A stretch of 64,000 nucleotides of DNA from Arachidicoccus soli (GCF_003600625.1 NZ_CP032489.1:2108001-2172000), one strand, 5' to 3'. Counted from the stretch's first letter, positions 27,656-37,645 are shown. Notes: a model not told the origin generated them from the letters alone. Made by a program: numbers and translations.

Positions 27656-28660
27656 ATGAAAGCATTTATAGTAAAAAACTACGGTAAAAAAGAAAAATTG
27701 CATTTAACGGATTGGGCAGAACCAACCTTAAACAATAATGATGTATTAGTGCAAGTCCATTCTGCAGGAGTCAATTCGTTAGATTTACTCATTAAAAATG
27801 GCGAATTCAAATTGTTTTTGCCCTACAAACCGCCATTTGTAAATGGGCATGATGTTGCAGGTGTAATTACAAAAATAGGTTCCGATGTGAGTATGTTTAA
27901 AGTGGGCGATAAAGTGTATTCTCGTCCATCTGATTATAGAATAGGAACTTTTGCCGAATATGTTGCTATAGATGAAAATGATGTGGCATTAAAACCAAAA
28001 AACCTTTCAATGGAGGAAGCTGGATCAATACCTTTGGTTGGATTAACCGCTTGGCAAGCACTTATTGAAGTAGGTAAAATAAACAGAGGACAAAAAGTTT
28101 TCATTCAAGCTGGCTCCGGTGGTGTAGGTACATTTGCCATTCAATTAGCAAAATATTTAGGAGCTTTTGTTGCAACAACTACAAGTACAAAAAATATGGA
28201 GTTGGTAAAAAGTCTTGGTGCAGATCTTATTATTGATTACAAAACTGAAGATTTTGAAACCAAGTTGAAAGATTATGATTTGGTATTACATAGCAATAAA
28301 GATCCCAAAACCTTAGAAAAATCATTTCGTGTTTTAAAGTCTGGAGGTCAACTTATTTCGTTAGTCGGTCCGCCAACGCCTGAATTTGCAACCGAAATCG
28401 GTTTGCCTTTGTATTTAAAATTAGTCACAAAATTGATTAGTATGGGTGCGAAAAATAAAGCTAAGAAAAAGAATATAAGTTTCAAATTCTTATTTATGAG
28501 AGCAGAAGGCAAACAATTAGGTCAAATAACTCAACTTATTGAGGCTGGTGTCATAAAACCAGTCATTGATAAAGTGTTTCCGTTTGAACAAACTAATGAA
28601 GCGTTGACTTACGTAGAAACTGGTCGATCAAAAGGAAAAGTTGTTGTCAAAGTCAAGTAG
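27656..28660 (+). CDS. MDR-family NAD(P)-dependent oxidoreductase
   Basis: A 334-residue medium-chain dehydrogenase with GroES-like domain (SAGVNSLDLLIKNG, NGHDVAGVI) and Rossmann motif GSGGVGTFAIQLAK, without zinc-ligand cysteines, ending in GRSKGKVVVKVK. It is a distant paralogue of the gene at 25444-26391. It probably reduces enones or quinones with NAD(P)H, and is the last gene of the HxlR-linked set. Copy B of the 81-base repeat follows within 60 bases. Confidence 0.9.
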   Translation: MKAFIVKNYGKKEKLHLTDWAEPTLNNNDVLVQVHSAGVNSLDLLIKNGEFKLFLPYKPPFVNGHDVAGVITKIGSDVSMFKVGDKVYSRPSDYRIGTFAEYVAIDENDVALKPKNLSMEEAGSIPLVGLTAWQALIEVGKINRGQKVFIQAGSGGVGTFAIQLAKYLGAFVATTTSTKNMELVKSLGADLIIDYKTEDFETKLKDYDLVLHSNKDPKTLEKSFRVLKSGGQLISLVGPPTPEFATEIGLPLYLKLVTKLISMGAKNKAKKKNISFKFLFMRAEGKQLGQITQLIEAGVIKPVIDKVFPFEQTNEALTYVETGRSKGKVVVKVK

Positions 28661-28713
28661 TTATTGCCTGTGTGTAGGGTTAGTCTTAAAGTAGCAACTA
28701 ATGGAAAAGTATT

Positions 28714-28794
28714 CTTGTTCACAAAAATAAAACGGTTAACCTTGGCCGTATTATCCTTGGAATATTCTGTATGGGCGTTTGTCTTTGCTAATTC
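28714..28794 (-). repeat. 81-base direct repeat, copy B (remnant of a coding sequence)
   Basis: Counterpart of 23666-23746 with about 81 percent identity by hand alignment. On the minus strand it sits in an open frame read HELAKTNAHTEYSKDN and NRFIFVNKN. Both copies lie just outside the oxidoreductase set, one on each side. Confidence 0.7.
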
Positions 28795-28999
28795 GTGTCT
28801 GCAAGAAAACGCCCTTTTTTCAGCATAGATTATCATTAAATATATCTATGCTGTCAAGGTTTTGAATTCCACCTTTGGAATCTAGTAATGCTCGCCGATT
28901 TCCCGGATTCCCGGATTATTATTTTGCATATCCGACATTTTTTTTATGATTTTGATACAGCTCCGCCACTGCTTTTAAGTTTTGGGTAAAATAAGTCAT

Positions 29000-29194
29000 C
29001 TATGCAGCCTTCTTTAATTTTGATTTCCCTGCTTTTAAAGCCGCTACCTTTTCTGTCCCCACCAATATGTTTCCTAATATGTGTAAATTATATGACAGCA
29101 TACTGATGCCAACGTATCTTCTAAGGCCTTCTATACCTTTATCCATACACCTACCCAGTCCGTGGTGCTCCAGCATTTTAATATTACTCTCCAG
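29000..29194 (-). pseudogene. 3' fragment of a DDE transposase gene (ISNCY-like)
   Basis: Read on the minus strand from about 29194 to the TAG at 29000, the fragment gives LESNIKMLEHHGLGRC, then GIEGLRRYVGISMLSYNLHI and LGNILVGTEKVAA with a Lys-rich end. HGLGRC..KGI.G..RYV....L.YNL is the C-terminal signature I know from ISNCY-type transposases. Everything upstream (catalytic Asp residues included) is missing, and no terminal inverted repeats were found. It marks a past insertion at the edge of the accessory patch. Confidence 0.65.
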
Positions 29195-29378
29195 CTACAT
29201 TGCAGAAATGTCAACAAGGGTTTTTGAAAATTGAATTGCAAGAAAAATAAGAGTATAAATGAATGTAGATACAATTTTAATTTTATATTTTTTCAAAATC
29301 AGTTGCATGCAATAGCTTAGAACAAAATATACAAGGAAGCATTCTATTTTCCAAGTTTCAGTTTAAAGCAACTTCCTT

Positions 29379-31124
29379 TTATTTACCCTCCTTAATTGTT
29401 ATGTAATACATGTATACAATATCTTTTGGAGTGAAAAGCTTATATTGCCCATTTTTTAACTGCAAAGTTTTCCAATCTGTAGTAGGCAATATGCGTATTC
29501 CCAAATTGTTCTTTTGAAGAGCAAGTGGGAGGTTAAATCCAGGAACACAATTGCTCCACCGATAAAACAACCTTCTGTGATCGGAGCTAAAATAAAAATC
29601 AAATTCAGGAACCTGAATCGTTCGAAGATATTGATCGAATACTTTACTGTAATTAAACCCTGCATTTGCGGATATATAATTTTCTATCTGTTGCGTAGTA
29701 ACTGTTTTATTATGGAAAGTCGAATTCAATCCGTGCCATATTTTTCGAAATAACGAATCGTTGTCCATACTCTGCCTGATGGCGTGTAGCATATTACTGC
29801 CTTTGTAATACATGTCTCCGCTACCTTCTTCATTTACGCCATAGTGTGCAATAATAGGGCGGTCATTGACTATATTTTTTCTTATACCAAAGTTGTAGGC
29901 ATTACCAGCTGCTTTGCCCCACATATATTCCACAAACAATGTTTCAGCATAGTTAGTAAATCCTTCGTGCACCCACATATCAGCCAAATCTTTTGTGGTG
30001 ATGCTGTTGCCAAACCACTCATGCCCGCTTTCATGCACAATAATAAAATCCCATTTTAAACCCCAGCCAGTGCCTGATAAGTCACGCCCCCTATAACCGA
30101 AGGCATAATGATTACCATAAGCCACGGCGCTTTGATGCTCCATGCCGGTATGCTGCACATCTACCAATTTGTAGCCATCCTGATAAAATGGATATGGCCC
30201 ATACCAGTATTCCATGCTGTGTAACATATTGTGTACCTGTGTAGGCATATAAACTTTGGCTCTTTTTAGATTATAATCAAGCACCCAATAGTCCAAATCA
30301 AGATGCCCTTTAAGCCCCTTAAAATCTTCGTGGAAATGTTTGTATTTACCAATGTATGGAATGATGCAATAATTACTAATCGGGTTCACTACTGCCCATT
30401 TAGTTGTAGCAGTACCATCACCATTTTCTTTTCTGAATTGCAGTCTTCCATTCGAAACAGCCACTAGTGTATCAGGAGCAATAATGGTAAGTGAGGCACC
30501 CTTATCCGGCTCGTCTCCTTGATAATCCTTGCATGGATACCACACAGAAGCTCCAAGCCCTTGACAGCAAACAGTCATCCAAGGACGGCCTAGAGAATCC
30601 CTTGTAAAAGTCCAGCCCCCATCCCAAGGTGGCAATTTTGCAATCGTAGGATAACCGTGAAAAAACACATTCACTTTATTTATAGTCCCGACTATTTGAT
30701 GCTGTATCTTTATATGCCATGCATTACCTTCCTTAGTAAATGGGAGTTTTGTTTTCTCATTATAAATGACACTGTCAATTTCAAGCGGAGCTTGCAAGTC
30801 AATCTGCATGCCAGGCTGTTTATTGCTGATTACTTTGTAGGTAATTAAATCGTTTCCTTTTGTCGATTTACTCAAAAAGTCTGGCTGAATCGTAATATCA
30901 TAACGCTGCACATCCCACCAAGCACGCTCGGGTGTAACGCTTCCACGCAAAGTATCGGCATGCGTAAACACACGATGATTGTATGCATAACGCTGTTGTT
31001 GCAGCATATGTGCCCTTTTTGCACGAAGGCTGTCTTCATTATCATGTTTTGTCTGTGCAGAACAAAAGGATGCAAAACTTAAAAAAGTAAGCACACCGAT
31101 CAAAAAGTTTTTACTAAAAGACAT
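29379..31124 (-). CDS. Secreted M1-family zinc aminopeptidase
   Basis: A 581-residue protein with a signal peptide (FCSAQ, cleavage near 24). M1 features: N-terminal beta domain (about 65-290), a GMEHQ segment (327-331) in place of the exopeptidase GAMEN motif, and zinc site HESGHE (364-369) with the third ligand Glu387 exactly 19 residues after the second His, followed by NYAETLF. It should release N-terminal residues from peptides in the periplasm or outside. It lies on the same strand as, and 343 bases downstream of, the D-hydroxyproline dehydrogenase gene, so it may supply free hydroxyproline from peptides. The large gap means that co-transcription is not certain. Confidence 0.9.
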   Translation of the reverse strand: MSFSKNFLIGVLTFLSFASFCSAQTKHDNEDSLRAKRAHMLQQQRYAYNHRVFTHADTLRGSVTPERAWWDVQRYDITIQPDFLSKSTKGNDLITYKVISNKQPGMQIDLQAPLEIDSVIYNEKTKLPFTKEGNAWHIKIQHQIVGTINKVNVFFHGYPTIAKLPPWDGGWTFTRDSLGRPWMTVCCQGLGASVWYPCKDYQGDEPDKGASLTIIAPDTLVAVSNGRLQFRKENGDGTATTKWAVVNPISNYCIIPYIGKYKHFHEDFKGLKGHLDLDYWVLDYNLKRAKVYMPTQVHNMLHSMEYWYGPYPFYQDGYKLVDVQHTGMEHQSAVAYGNHYAFGYRGRDLSGTGWGLKWDFIIVHESGHEWFGNSITTKDLADMWVHEGFTNYAETLFVEYMWGKAAGNAYNFGIRKNIVNDRPIIAHYGVNEEGSGDMYYKGSNMLHAIRQSMDNDSLFRKIWHGLNSTFHNKTVTTQQIENYISANAGFNYSKVFDQYLRTIQVPEFDFYFSSDHRRLFYRWSNCVPGFNLPLALQKNNLGIRILPTTDWKTLQLKNGQYKLFTPKDIVYMYYITIKEGK

Positions 31125-31467
31125 AAGAATAGACTATTTAATTATAAGCTAAAGGCTGTTTGAACAAATTGCATTTTCTGCCACCACGAAAAATCATTTC
31201 CCTAGAGACTCAGAGGTGGATTACTTTTACTAGGATAAGCATTCTCATTTCGGAATTCTGCTTTCCCATCCAATTATTTTTGTGAAAACAAATTTTCGCT
31301 ATTATTCTCTACTTGGTTAACCATTAAAACAAAAGTTATACTATAGATTCCTAAGAGTACCTAATTCTAAAAAAAACTTAAAAGAATATGTTTCAAATAT
31401 AATAATGCCTTTGCATTAATGCTTTACAATAATTGCTAGTATATTAAAGCTGCAACTCTCCTAGCAT
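31125..31467. other. Intergenic gap upstream of the M1 peptidase gene
   Basis: No gene seen. It includes ttggttaaccattaa near 31314, which resembles the TTAACCA-type motif of the neighbouring control regions but does not match it exactly. Promoter and terminator could not be placed. Confidence 0.35.
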
Positions 31468-32724
31468 TTAATTAAACCTTTCAAGGCTGAAGGCTGTTAT
31501 ATCGACACTTGTTTTTTTACCTTCAAGTAGTTCCAATACCAATAAGCCTGTTGCAGCACCAAGGCTTATGCCCAACTGACCATGTCCTGTAGCAACAATT
31601 AGGTTTCTCCATTTAGAGGTCCGGCCAATGTACGGCATTCCATCGCCCGAGATAGGGCGAAAGCCGGACCATACCCTATCTTTAATTTCATCAAGTGAGA
31701 TATCAATTTCAGGAAAAAACTCATGTACAGCTTTCAATATACCTTTCACTCTTTCAAAACGCGGCGGAACATTATGCGAAGTAATTTCCATGGTTCCTCC
31801 AAAACGAATTTTACCATTTTCAATCGGGGAAAATGCGCAACGACCTTCCACCAATAGTCCTGGGTGTTGGATATTTAATGCTTCGCTATCTATAGGCAAC
31901 GTAACAGAATATCCACGTCCGCCTACTAATGGCAGCTTTAGATCTAATTTCTTTGCCAATATTCCGCTCCATGCGCCAGCTGCTAAAACAAAAGCGTCTG
32001 CTTCAAAAGCAGCAGTTTTTGTTTTGATTGATTGAATGCGGTTTTGAGCCAAAATGATATCGGTTACTTCTGCATTATTTATCATCTTTACGCCAAGCTG
32101 ATGAAGCTGTGTGATCAATGCTTTCATCAATTTGTCTGGGCTTAGATGTCCGTCGCACTTATAATGAATTGCGCCTAAGGCATTTACTTTTGTATGGGGT
32201 TCTAAAGCCTGCAATTCTTCCCTATCAATCAATTCAATATCCAATTCTAATCTCTGTCCGATAGCTACCAAACTTGCAGATTCTTCTTTTCCTTTTTCAG
32301 TTTTAAATATTTCTAGCATCCCTTTATGTACATATTCAATATCCATTTCCTTCTGCCAAACATTTTCATATTCATACTGACTTAAAAGTCCGATATCTCG
32401 TAAAGGAATACCATGCTTTTCAACGTTCTGCTTGTTGGCACTTCTTATAAAACTCCACCCCCAACCAATAAGTGATTTACTAATTCTCGGTTGAATGTAA
32501 AAAGGACTTTGATTGTTCAACATCCATTTGAAACCCTGCTTCACAATACCTGGTGTTGCCAATTGTATATAATGGCTTGGACAAACGAAGCCTGCATTTC
32601 CATAAGAACAATTGTCGGCAAAATCATTTTTGTCGAGAACGGTTACTTCCCAACCAGCTTTTGCCAAATACATTGCAGAGGACAAGCCACAAATACCACC
32701 ACCTATAATAATTACTTTGGGCAT
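31468..32724 (-). CDS. FAD-dependent D-amino-acid dehydrogenase, DadA-like (predicted cis-4-hydroxy-D-proline dehydrogenase)
   Basis: A 418-residue DAO-fold flavoprotein: FAD-binding IIIGGGICGLSSAMYL (5-20), a central substrate domain, and the C-terminal HGQLGISLGAATG motif. DadA-type enzymes oxidise D-amino acids to imines and pass electrons to the respiratory chain. Here the gene belongs to a run with hydroxyproline 2-epimerase, a DapA-type deaminase and a semialdehyde dehydrogenase. The predicted reaction is cis-4-hydroxy-D-proline to 1-pyrroline-4-hydroxy-2-carboxylate. It begins 47 bases after the GH127/146 stop codon. Family firm; substrate inferred from neighbours. Confidence 0.9.
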   Translation of the reverse strand: MPKVIIIGGGICGLSSAMYLAKAGWEVTVLDKNDFADNCSYGNAGFVCPSHYIQLATPGIVKQGFKWMLNNQSPFYIQPRISKSLIGWGWSFIRSANKQNVEKHGIPLRDIGLLSQYEYENVWQKEMDIEYVHKGMLEIFKTEKGKEESASLVAIGQRLELDIELIDREELQALEPHTKVNALGAIHYKCDGHLSPDKLMKALITQLHQLGVKMINNAEVTDIILAQNRIQSIKTKTAAFEADAFVLAAGAWSGILAKKLDLKLPLVGGRGYSVTLPIDSEALNIQHPGLLVEGRCAFSPIENGKIRFGGTMEITSHNVPPRFERVKGILKAVHEFFPEIDISLDEIKDRVWSGFRPISGDGMPYIGRTSKWRNLIVATGHGQLGISLGAATGLLVLELLEGKKTSVDITAFSLERFN

Positions 32725-32771
32725 TATTTTTCTTTATTAAATTTAACACATTAATCAAAAGTTCTAAAACA

Positions 32772-35129
32772 TCAGCGAATAATCCGAGCTCCGAAAACTC
32801 TTCCCGCAGTAGAATTGTATTTCGCATCAAAAGTTATAGTGATGATATCTTTTCCTGCAATCAGACGATGAGGTATCGCATATGTTTTTGTGTAGAACTC
32901 ATCTGCTTTACCTCCTTGTAAATTTTCAGTGGTGAGTAAAGAATTGTTGATAAATATATCAAACTTACGATTTCTGTCTGCACCGAGATATGTAATCATC
33001 AAGCTATCATTCGCAGTGGGAATCACTTTCATGTCAAAAGAAAAACTACCTCCGCTTCTAGCTTCTCTTCCATGCTTGTTGAATGCTTCACTCACATAGT
33101 TTTCACCCGAAGTTGTTAAATGATGGTCGCGCTCAGGCTGCATTTCACCGATACGGAAGACATCGATAGTGCGCTGTTCCAGCAGCTTTTCGTATTCCAG
33201 TTTTGCTTTGTAACTTGCTTTTCTTGCTGACCATTCCTGATCATTAAAGTAATCCCAATACACACTATAATGCATTTTGTATGTATAATAAAACGGCTGC
33301 AATGTAACGTCGAATGGCTTACCTACATTTTCCGTTTTAAAAATCAAGTTTGTTAAATTAACAGGTTTTATCCAGTCAGCGGGTTGTTTATCATTTGTCA
33401 ATAACACAGGTATACCCATAACAGGATCCGGAACGGTGTCGCCAAGGTTTCCCGCCAGAAGTACAGGCCCATAAAACAAGGCAACGCGATTTTTATTATC
33501 AGGCATGGCCTCGGCACGAAATGTCCTATGAAGGTGATAGACAACCTTATCACCGGGACGCCAAGTCCTATCAATCTCTACAAAACCATCTTTATCTAAA
33601 ATTGTAGGGGTAGTTTTACCGTTTATGGTTACGCTATATTGTGTTGACCAAAAGGGCTTGCGAAGCTTAAGGATAAAATGTTGTTTTTCTCGAGCATCAA
33701 TAGAGATATCCACGTCATCTTGTTTCAAAATAGAAGATGTTATAGTTATTTTTGCCTGGTGGTCTCTCCAATTGAGCCTTGAAGGGATGAACATATTTAC
33801 ATACAAGCTATTGTCCTTATTTCCTTCATAAAAAATACACTCTCCGTATTTGCTATGGTTTTCCATTCCAGTGCCAACGCAGCAGGTAAACGTATTGAAC
33901 TTATCGCTGAATTGTTTTTCACCGCCCATCCTCAATGGAACGAAATAGCAAAACATACCCGTTTCAGGATTTTGGGAGGCCAGAATATGGTTGATTAGTG
34001 CTCTTTCATAAAAGTCTCCCAATGTGGACGTTGGATGAAGACTGAATAATTGGCGTGTCAGTTTTAGCATATTATACGTGGGGCAAGTTTCTGTATTATC
34101 GTCGCTGAGGCGGTTAGAAAGTTTGTCTTCCTGCCCAAAATACTCATAGTTACCTTCCCCTCCATTTGCATAAATATGATGGTTCACAACAGTGCGCCAC
34201 ATAAAGCCTGCGATAATACTATCGCGTGCTACACCACTCCAAATGAATTGTGTAGCTGCGCCAACTCCCTTGGGTATATTGGTATTAGCGTGTTTATTTT
34301 GCAAAGCATCGATACGTTCAGACAAAGGTTTCATTACAAAGTCATCATAAAATTTATTAGAAAGTTTTAGGTATTTTTCTTTACCTGTAATAGCATACAA
34401 ATATGCCAACACATCGTTCATACCACCATATTCGCAGAGAAGCATTTTTTGCAACTGTGCCTCATTAAGGTTTCTCAGAATGTTATCTGCCCAATCGGCC
34501 ATTCCACATACTACTTTTAGCGCCTGTTGATTGCCGCAATAAAGATATGCATCCACAAGTCCAGCCATCACTTTATGAACAGTGTACCAAGGCGACCAAC
34601 CACCGTTTAAATCAAACCCACCACTTTGAATGTCGCCAATAGACACTTTGTAAAATATACTGTCTTCGTTGGGTATAGCACCTACATAGCCGGTCTTTCT
34701 CGCAGCCTGGCATTTTGCCAACTCACCAACAATATAATCAACTCGGTTTTTAAATGCTTTATCACCCGTAGACGCATACATCATACTTGTAGCAGAAAGA
34801 TAATGCCCAAGTGTGTGACCAGATAAGCCTTCGCTTTCCCATCCTCCGTAAGCCGCGCCTTTAGTAGGTAAATGAGCATTCTTATAAAACCTGCTAAGCA
34901 AGCGATTAGGTTCTAATTCTAATAAATAGGTAGAATCCTTTTCTTGTGCGTTGGAAAAAGGAGTTCCGGGCAATAACCGTACATCAGAAAGATTAAAACC
35001 ATAAGCTCCAATTGGAACGACAGGCTTTACCTTAAACCTGTTATCGTTTCTTACGGGAATATAAGATTGTCCAAGCGTTGAGCCGATGCAGATTATTCCA
35101 ATAATCATTATCAAAAAAAACTTCTTCAT
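32772..35129 (-). CDS. Beta-L-arabinofuranosidase, GH127/GH146 (DUF1680 family), secreted
   Basis: A 785-residue protein with a signal peptide (cleavage near 20). The helical (alpha/alpha)6 catalytic domain carries GLSGHTLGHYLSA (101-113) and the family's zinc/thiolate site: Glu347-x-Cys349 in ETCPTYN and Cys416-Cys417 in TCCVGTGMENH, matching the Glu-x-Cys and Cys-Cys of HypBA1, where one Cys is the nucleophile. Beta-sandwich domains follow (about 440-785). Such enzymes release beta-L-arabinofuranose, notably from hydroxyproline-linked arabino-oligosaccharides of plant extensins; GH146 relatives act on pectic glycans. The gene lies between the permease gene (54-base gap) and the hydroxyproline dehydrogenase gene (47-base gap), which favours the extensin role. 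GH127 and GH146 cannot be separated by eye. Confidence 0.92.
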   Translation of the reverse strand: MKKFFLIMIIGIICIGSTLGQSYIPVRNDNRFKVKPVVPIGAYGFNLSDVRLLPGTPFSNAQEKDSTYLLELEPNRLLSRFYKNAHLPTKGAAYGGWESEGLSGHTLGHYLSATSMMYASTGDKAFKNRVDYIVGELAKCQAARKTGYVGAIPNEDSIFYKVSIGDIQSGGFDLNGGWSPWYTVHKVMAGLVDAYLYCGNQQALKVVCGMADWADNILRNLNEAQLQKMLLCEYGGMNDVLAYLYAITGKEKYLKLSNKFYDDFVMKPLSERIDALQNKHANTNIPKGVGAATQFIWSGVARDSIIAGFMWRTVVNHHIYANGGEGNYEYFGQEDKLSNRLSDDNTETCPTYNMLKLTRQLFSLHPTSTLGDFYERALINHILASQNPETGMFCYFVPLRMGGEKQFSDKFNTFTCCVGTGMENHSKYGECIFYEGNKDNSLYVNMFIPSRLNWRDHQAKITITSSILKQDDVDISIDAREKQHFILKLRKPFWSTQYSVTINGKTTPTILDKDGFVEIDRTWRPGDKVVYHLHRTFRAEAMPDNKNRVALFYGPVLLAGNLGDTVPDPVMGIPVLLTNDKQPADWIKPVNLTNLIFKTENVGKPFDVTLQPFYYTYKMHYSVYWDYFNDQEWSARKASYKAKLEYEKLLEQRTIDVFRIGEMQPERDHHLTTSGENYVSEAFNKHGREARSGGSFSFDMKVIPTANDSLMITYLGADRNRKFDIFINNSLLTTENLQGGKADEFYTKTYAIPHRLIAGKDIITITFDAKYNSTAGRVFGARIIR

Positions 35130-35183
35130 TTTATCAAGATTTTATTTCCAAATTAAAATAATTATTCAAAAGCAGTGTTTCCC

Positions 35184-36617
35184 CTATTCTTTATTGTTGT
35201 TCAATTTTGACTTATTTCGCCTAATATAATTTCTTTCTGCAAAGTAATAAACAGGCACTCCAAGTAAAACAATAATCAATCCTGGCCAGGTGTATTTAGG
35301 TTTATAGAACAACAATGCAAGACAAATAGCCGAGGCAATTACAATATAAATTACAGGGAGTATAGGATATCCAAAAGCCTTATAGGGCCTATGTAGATCA
35401 GGCTTGTTTTTACGCAAGCGAGAAACGCCGTTAATAGTCAGTATGTAAAAAATTAATACGACAAAGATAACATAATCTAGCAAGTCATTATAGCGGCCAC
35501 TAATACATAAAATACAAGCCCAGACACATTGTGACCACAACCCGAAAGTAGGGACACCATAACGATTCAATCGGCCGGCACGGCGAAAAAACAGGCCATC
35601 TTCCGCCATCGAATAATACACTCTTGCGCCGGTTAAGACTAAACCGTTGACACAACCAAAAGTGGATATCATAATCAACACGGCAATAACCAAAGTGCCA
35701 GTGCTACCCAATATCTTTACGCTTGCAGCTACAGCAACTCTATCATTTGGGGAGAAAGCAATATCTTTTAAAGGTAGTACAGTTAAATAGACTAAATTCA
35801 TTGCAACATACAAGATGGTAACAATCACAGTGCCGAGTAACAAACTCAGTCCGATATTACGTTCAGGTTTTTTAACCTCTCCTGCTATAAAAGCAATACT
35901 ATGCCATGCATCAGAGCTAAAAAGGCTACCAACCATTGCCGCCGCAAATGCACCTATAACAGCAATTCCTGCATATTCTGAAAAGCCATTTGTACTCAAT
36001 TTTTGAAAATGAAAAGCATGCTGCCAATTGTTTTCCCAAACAGTTCGATTGGCGCCAAACCACAAGCCAAAAATAATTAGTCCAAGTAAAGCGAGGATCT
36101 TAGCGACGGTAAAAACGGTCTGAATCGTTTTGCCATATTTTATTCCAAAGCTATTGATCAAAGTAAGTAATACGATAATGCTTATAGCTAATAACTGTGC
36201 GTAAGAGACATGAACATTTCCTATATTCAACAAGATATTTTCTTCATTAAAAGTAGGGAGCAGGTAGGCCGTAAATTTGGCAAATGCGACAGCAACTGCG
36301 GCGATTGTTCCTGTTTGTATGACAGCGAAGAAACTCCATCCATACAAAAAACCAGTGCGTCTTCCATAGGCTTCTCGGAGATACATATATTGCCCTCCAG
36401 CTTTAGGGAACATACCACTCAGTTCACCGTAAGTAACAGCTCCGATTATAGTTATAATGCCTGTCAAAACCCAAGACAGAATAAGCCAACCAGCAGAGCC
36501 CGTAAGACGCGTCATATCTGCACTTACAATAAAAATGCCGGAGCCAATCATGGCGCCTGAAACCACCATTACAGCATCCAATAAGGTTACGGAACGTTTG
36601 AAAGAATTTGTATTCAC
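35184..36617 (-). CDS. APC-superfamily amino acid permease (predicted hydroxyproline importer)
   Basis: A 477-residue, 12-helix membrane protein. GTG at 36617 is taken as start: a stop codon lies immediately before it in frame, and the text begins KRSVTLLDAVMVVSGAMIGSGIF, the usual APC N-terminus with the substrate-binding GxG of helix 1. It belongs to the amino acid/polyamine/organocation family and should carry amino acids across the inner membrane. The setting, 21 bases after the hydroxyproline epimerase gene, suggests hydroxyproline or small hydroxyprolyl compounds as cargo. The C-terminus is charged and cytoplasmic. Confidence 0.88.
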   Translation of the reverse strand: MNTNSFKRSVTLLDAVMVVSGAMIGSGIFIVSADMTRLTGSAGWLILSWVLTGIITIIGAVTYGELSGMFPKAGGQYMYLREAYGRRTGFLYGWSFFAVIQTGTIAAVAVAFAKFTAYLLPTFNEENILLNIGNVHVSYAQLLAISIIVLLTLINSFGIKYGKTIQTVFTVAKILALLGLIIFGLWFGANRTVWENNWQHAFHFQKLSTNGFSEYAGIAVIGAFAAAMVGSLFSSDAWHSIAFIAGEVKKPERNIGLSLLLGTVIVTILYVAMNLVYLTVLPLKDIAFSPNDRVAVAASVKILGSTGTLVIAVLIMISTFGCVNGLVLTGARVYYSMAEDGLFFRRAGRLNRYGVPTFGLWSQCVWACILCISGRYNDLLDYVIFVVLIFYILTINGVSRLRKNKPDLHRPYKAFGYPILPVIYIVIASAICLALLFYKPKYTWPGLIIVLLGVPVYYFAERNYIRRNKSKLNNNKE

Positions 36618-36638
36618 TCAATAGAATATTTACAAGAT

Positions 36639-37640
36639 TTATATCACTGAAAAACCTAATGCAAAAGGATCATCTTCCGTGTCAATCGAAATAGTATTAT
36701 AACCATAAATACGTGCCCAACCTTCGATACCAGGTTTTACTGCAGGCTTGTCACCAACAAAGGTTTCTTCTTCTATTGTGCCGATAAACTTTGAACCGAT
36801 AATACTTTCATGAATGAACGGTTCATCTTTTTTTAGTAGCCCTTTGGCATACCATTGAGCAATTCTTGCTGAGGTTCCAGTGCCACAAGGGCTTCGATCG
36901 ATTGCTTTCTCTCCATAAAATACTGCATTCCTTGCTGTAGAAGTTTTATCCAACACTGCGCCTGTCCACATTATATGATGAACACCATTGATCGTATCAT
37001 TTTCGGGATGAACAAATTTGTACTTTTCATTAATTAAATGTCGCAATTCTCTTGCCCAGGCAATTAATTTCTCCACCGGATAATGTTCTAGTCCTTTGAA
37101 TTTTTGTTGCACATCAATGATTGCATAGAAATTCCCTCCATAGGAAACATCAAACACCAATTCACCAAGTTCAGGGCATTGAACAGTCAATTCAGTACTG
37201 TCTAGAAATGCGGGGACGTTTATCAGTTTGACGCTTTTTACTTTACCTTTTTCTTCCTTATAAGTGATGTTGATCAAACCTGCAGGTGTTTCCATTTTCA
37301 CGATACCAGGTATTTTAGGTTCGATCAGTCCTTCTTCAATTCCAATAGTTATCGTCCCGATTGTACCATGCCCACACATCGGTAGGCAGCCACTCGTTTC
37401 GACAAACAAAACGGCGATATCATTTGCCTTGTTAGTAGGTGGGTATAAAATACTTCCGCTCATCATGTCGTGTCCTCGCGGTTCAAACATCAACCCCTTT
37501 CTAATCCAATCATAATGTTCTAGGAAATATTGCCGTTTCTCACTCATATTTTCGCCAACCAGTATGGGGCCGCCTCCAGCAATAAGCCTTACAGGGTTAC
37601 CGCAGGTATGCGCATCTATGCAAAAAAAAGTCTTCTTCAT
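36639..37640 (-). CDS. 4-hydroxyproline 2-epimerase (proline racemase family)
   Basis: The ATG at 37640 gives 333 residues starting MKKTFFCIDAHTCGNP, the normal family start; an ATG at 37658 would add six residues and overlap the upstream gene. Both catalytic cysteines are present: Cys89 in PMCGHGTIG and Cys252 in RSPCGTGTSAR. Two cysteines mean racemase/epimerase chemistry; trans-3-hydroxyproline dehydratases have Thr at the second place. The predicted reaction is trans-4-hydroxy-L-proline to cis-4-hydroxy-D-proline, the entry step of the pathway. The start is five bases after the dehydrogenase gene's stop codon, so the two are co-translated or nearly so. Proline racemase is the alternative, disfavoured by the neighbours. 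Confidence 0.93.
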   Translation of the reverse strand: MKKTFFCIDAHTCGNPVRLIAGGGPILVGENMSEKRQYFLEHYDWIRKGLMFEPRGHDMMSGSILYPPTNKANDIAVLFVETSGCLPMCGHGTIGTITIGIEEGLIEPKIPGIVKMETPAGLINITYKEEKGKVKSVKLINVPAFLDSTELTVQCPELGELVFDVSYGGNFYAIIDVQQKFKGLEHYPVEKLIAWARELRHLINEKYKFVHPENDTINGVHHIMWTGAVLDKTSTARNAVFYGEKAIDRSPCGTGTSARIAQWYAKGLLKKDEPFIHESIIGSKFIGTIEEETFVGDKPAVKPGIEGWARIYGYNTISIDTEDDPFALGFSVI

Positions 37641-37645
37641 TTTCT

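Noticed and set aside
28728-28742. LacI-like motif aaaacggttaacc resembling the site near susC
   Set aside because: It lies inside the coding-type repeat copy B, where the protein frame explains the sequence.
28919-28999. A 26-codon minus-strand frame just past the transposase fragment
   Set aside because: Too short and immediately adjoining a pseudogene; no support as a gene.
31628-32035. A 135-codon plus-strand frame inside the dehydrogenase gene
   Set aside because: Antisense to the FAD-protein C-terminal motifs; no independent evidence.
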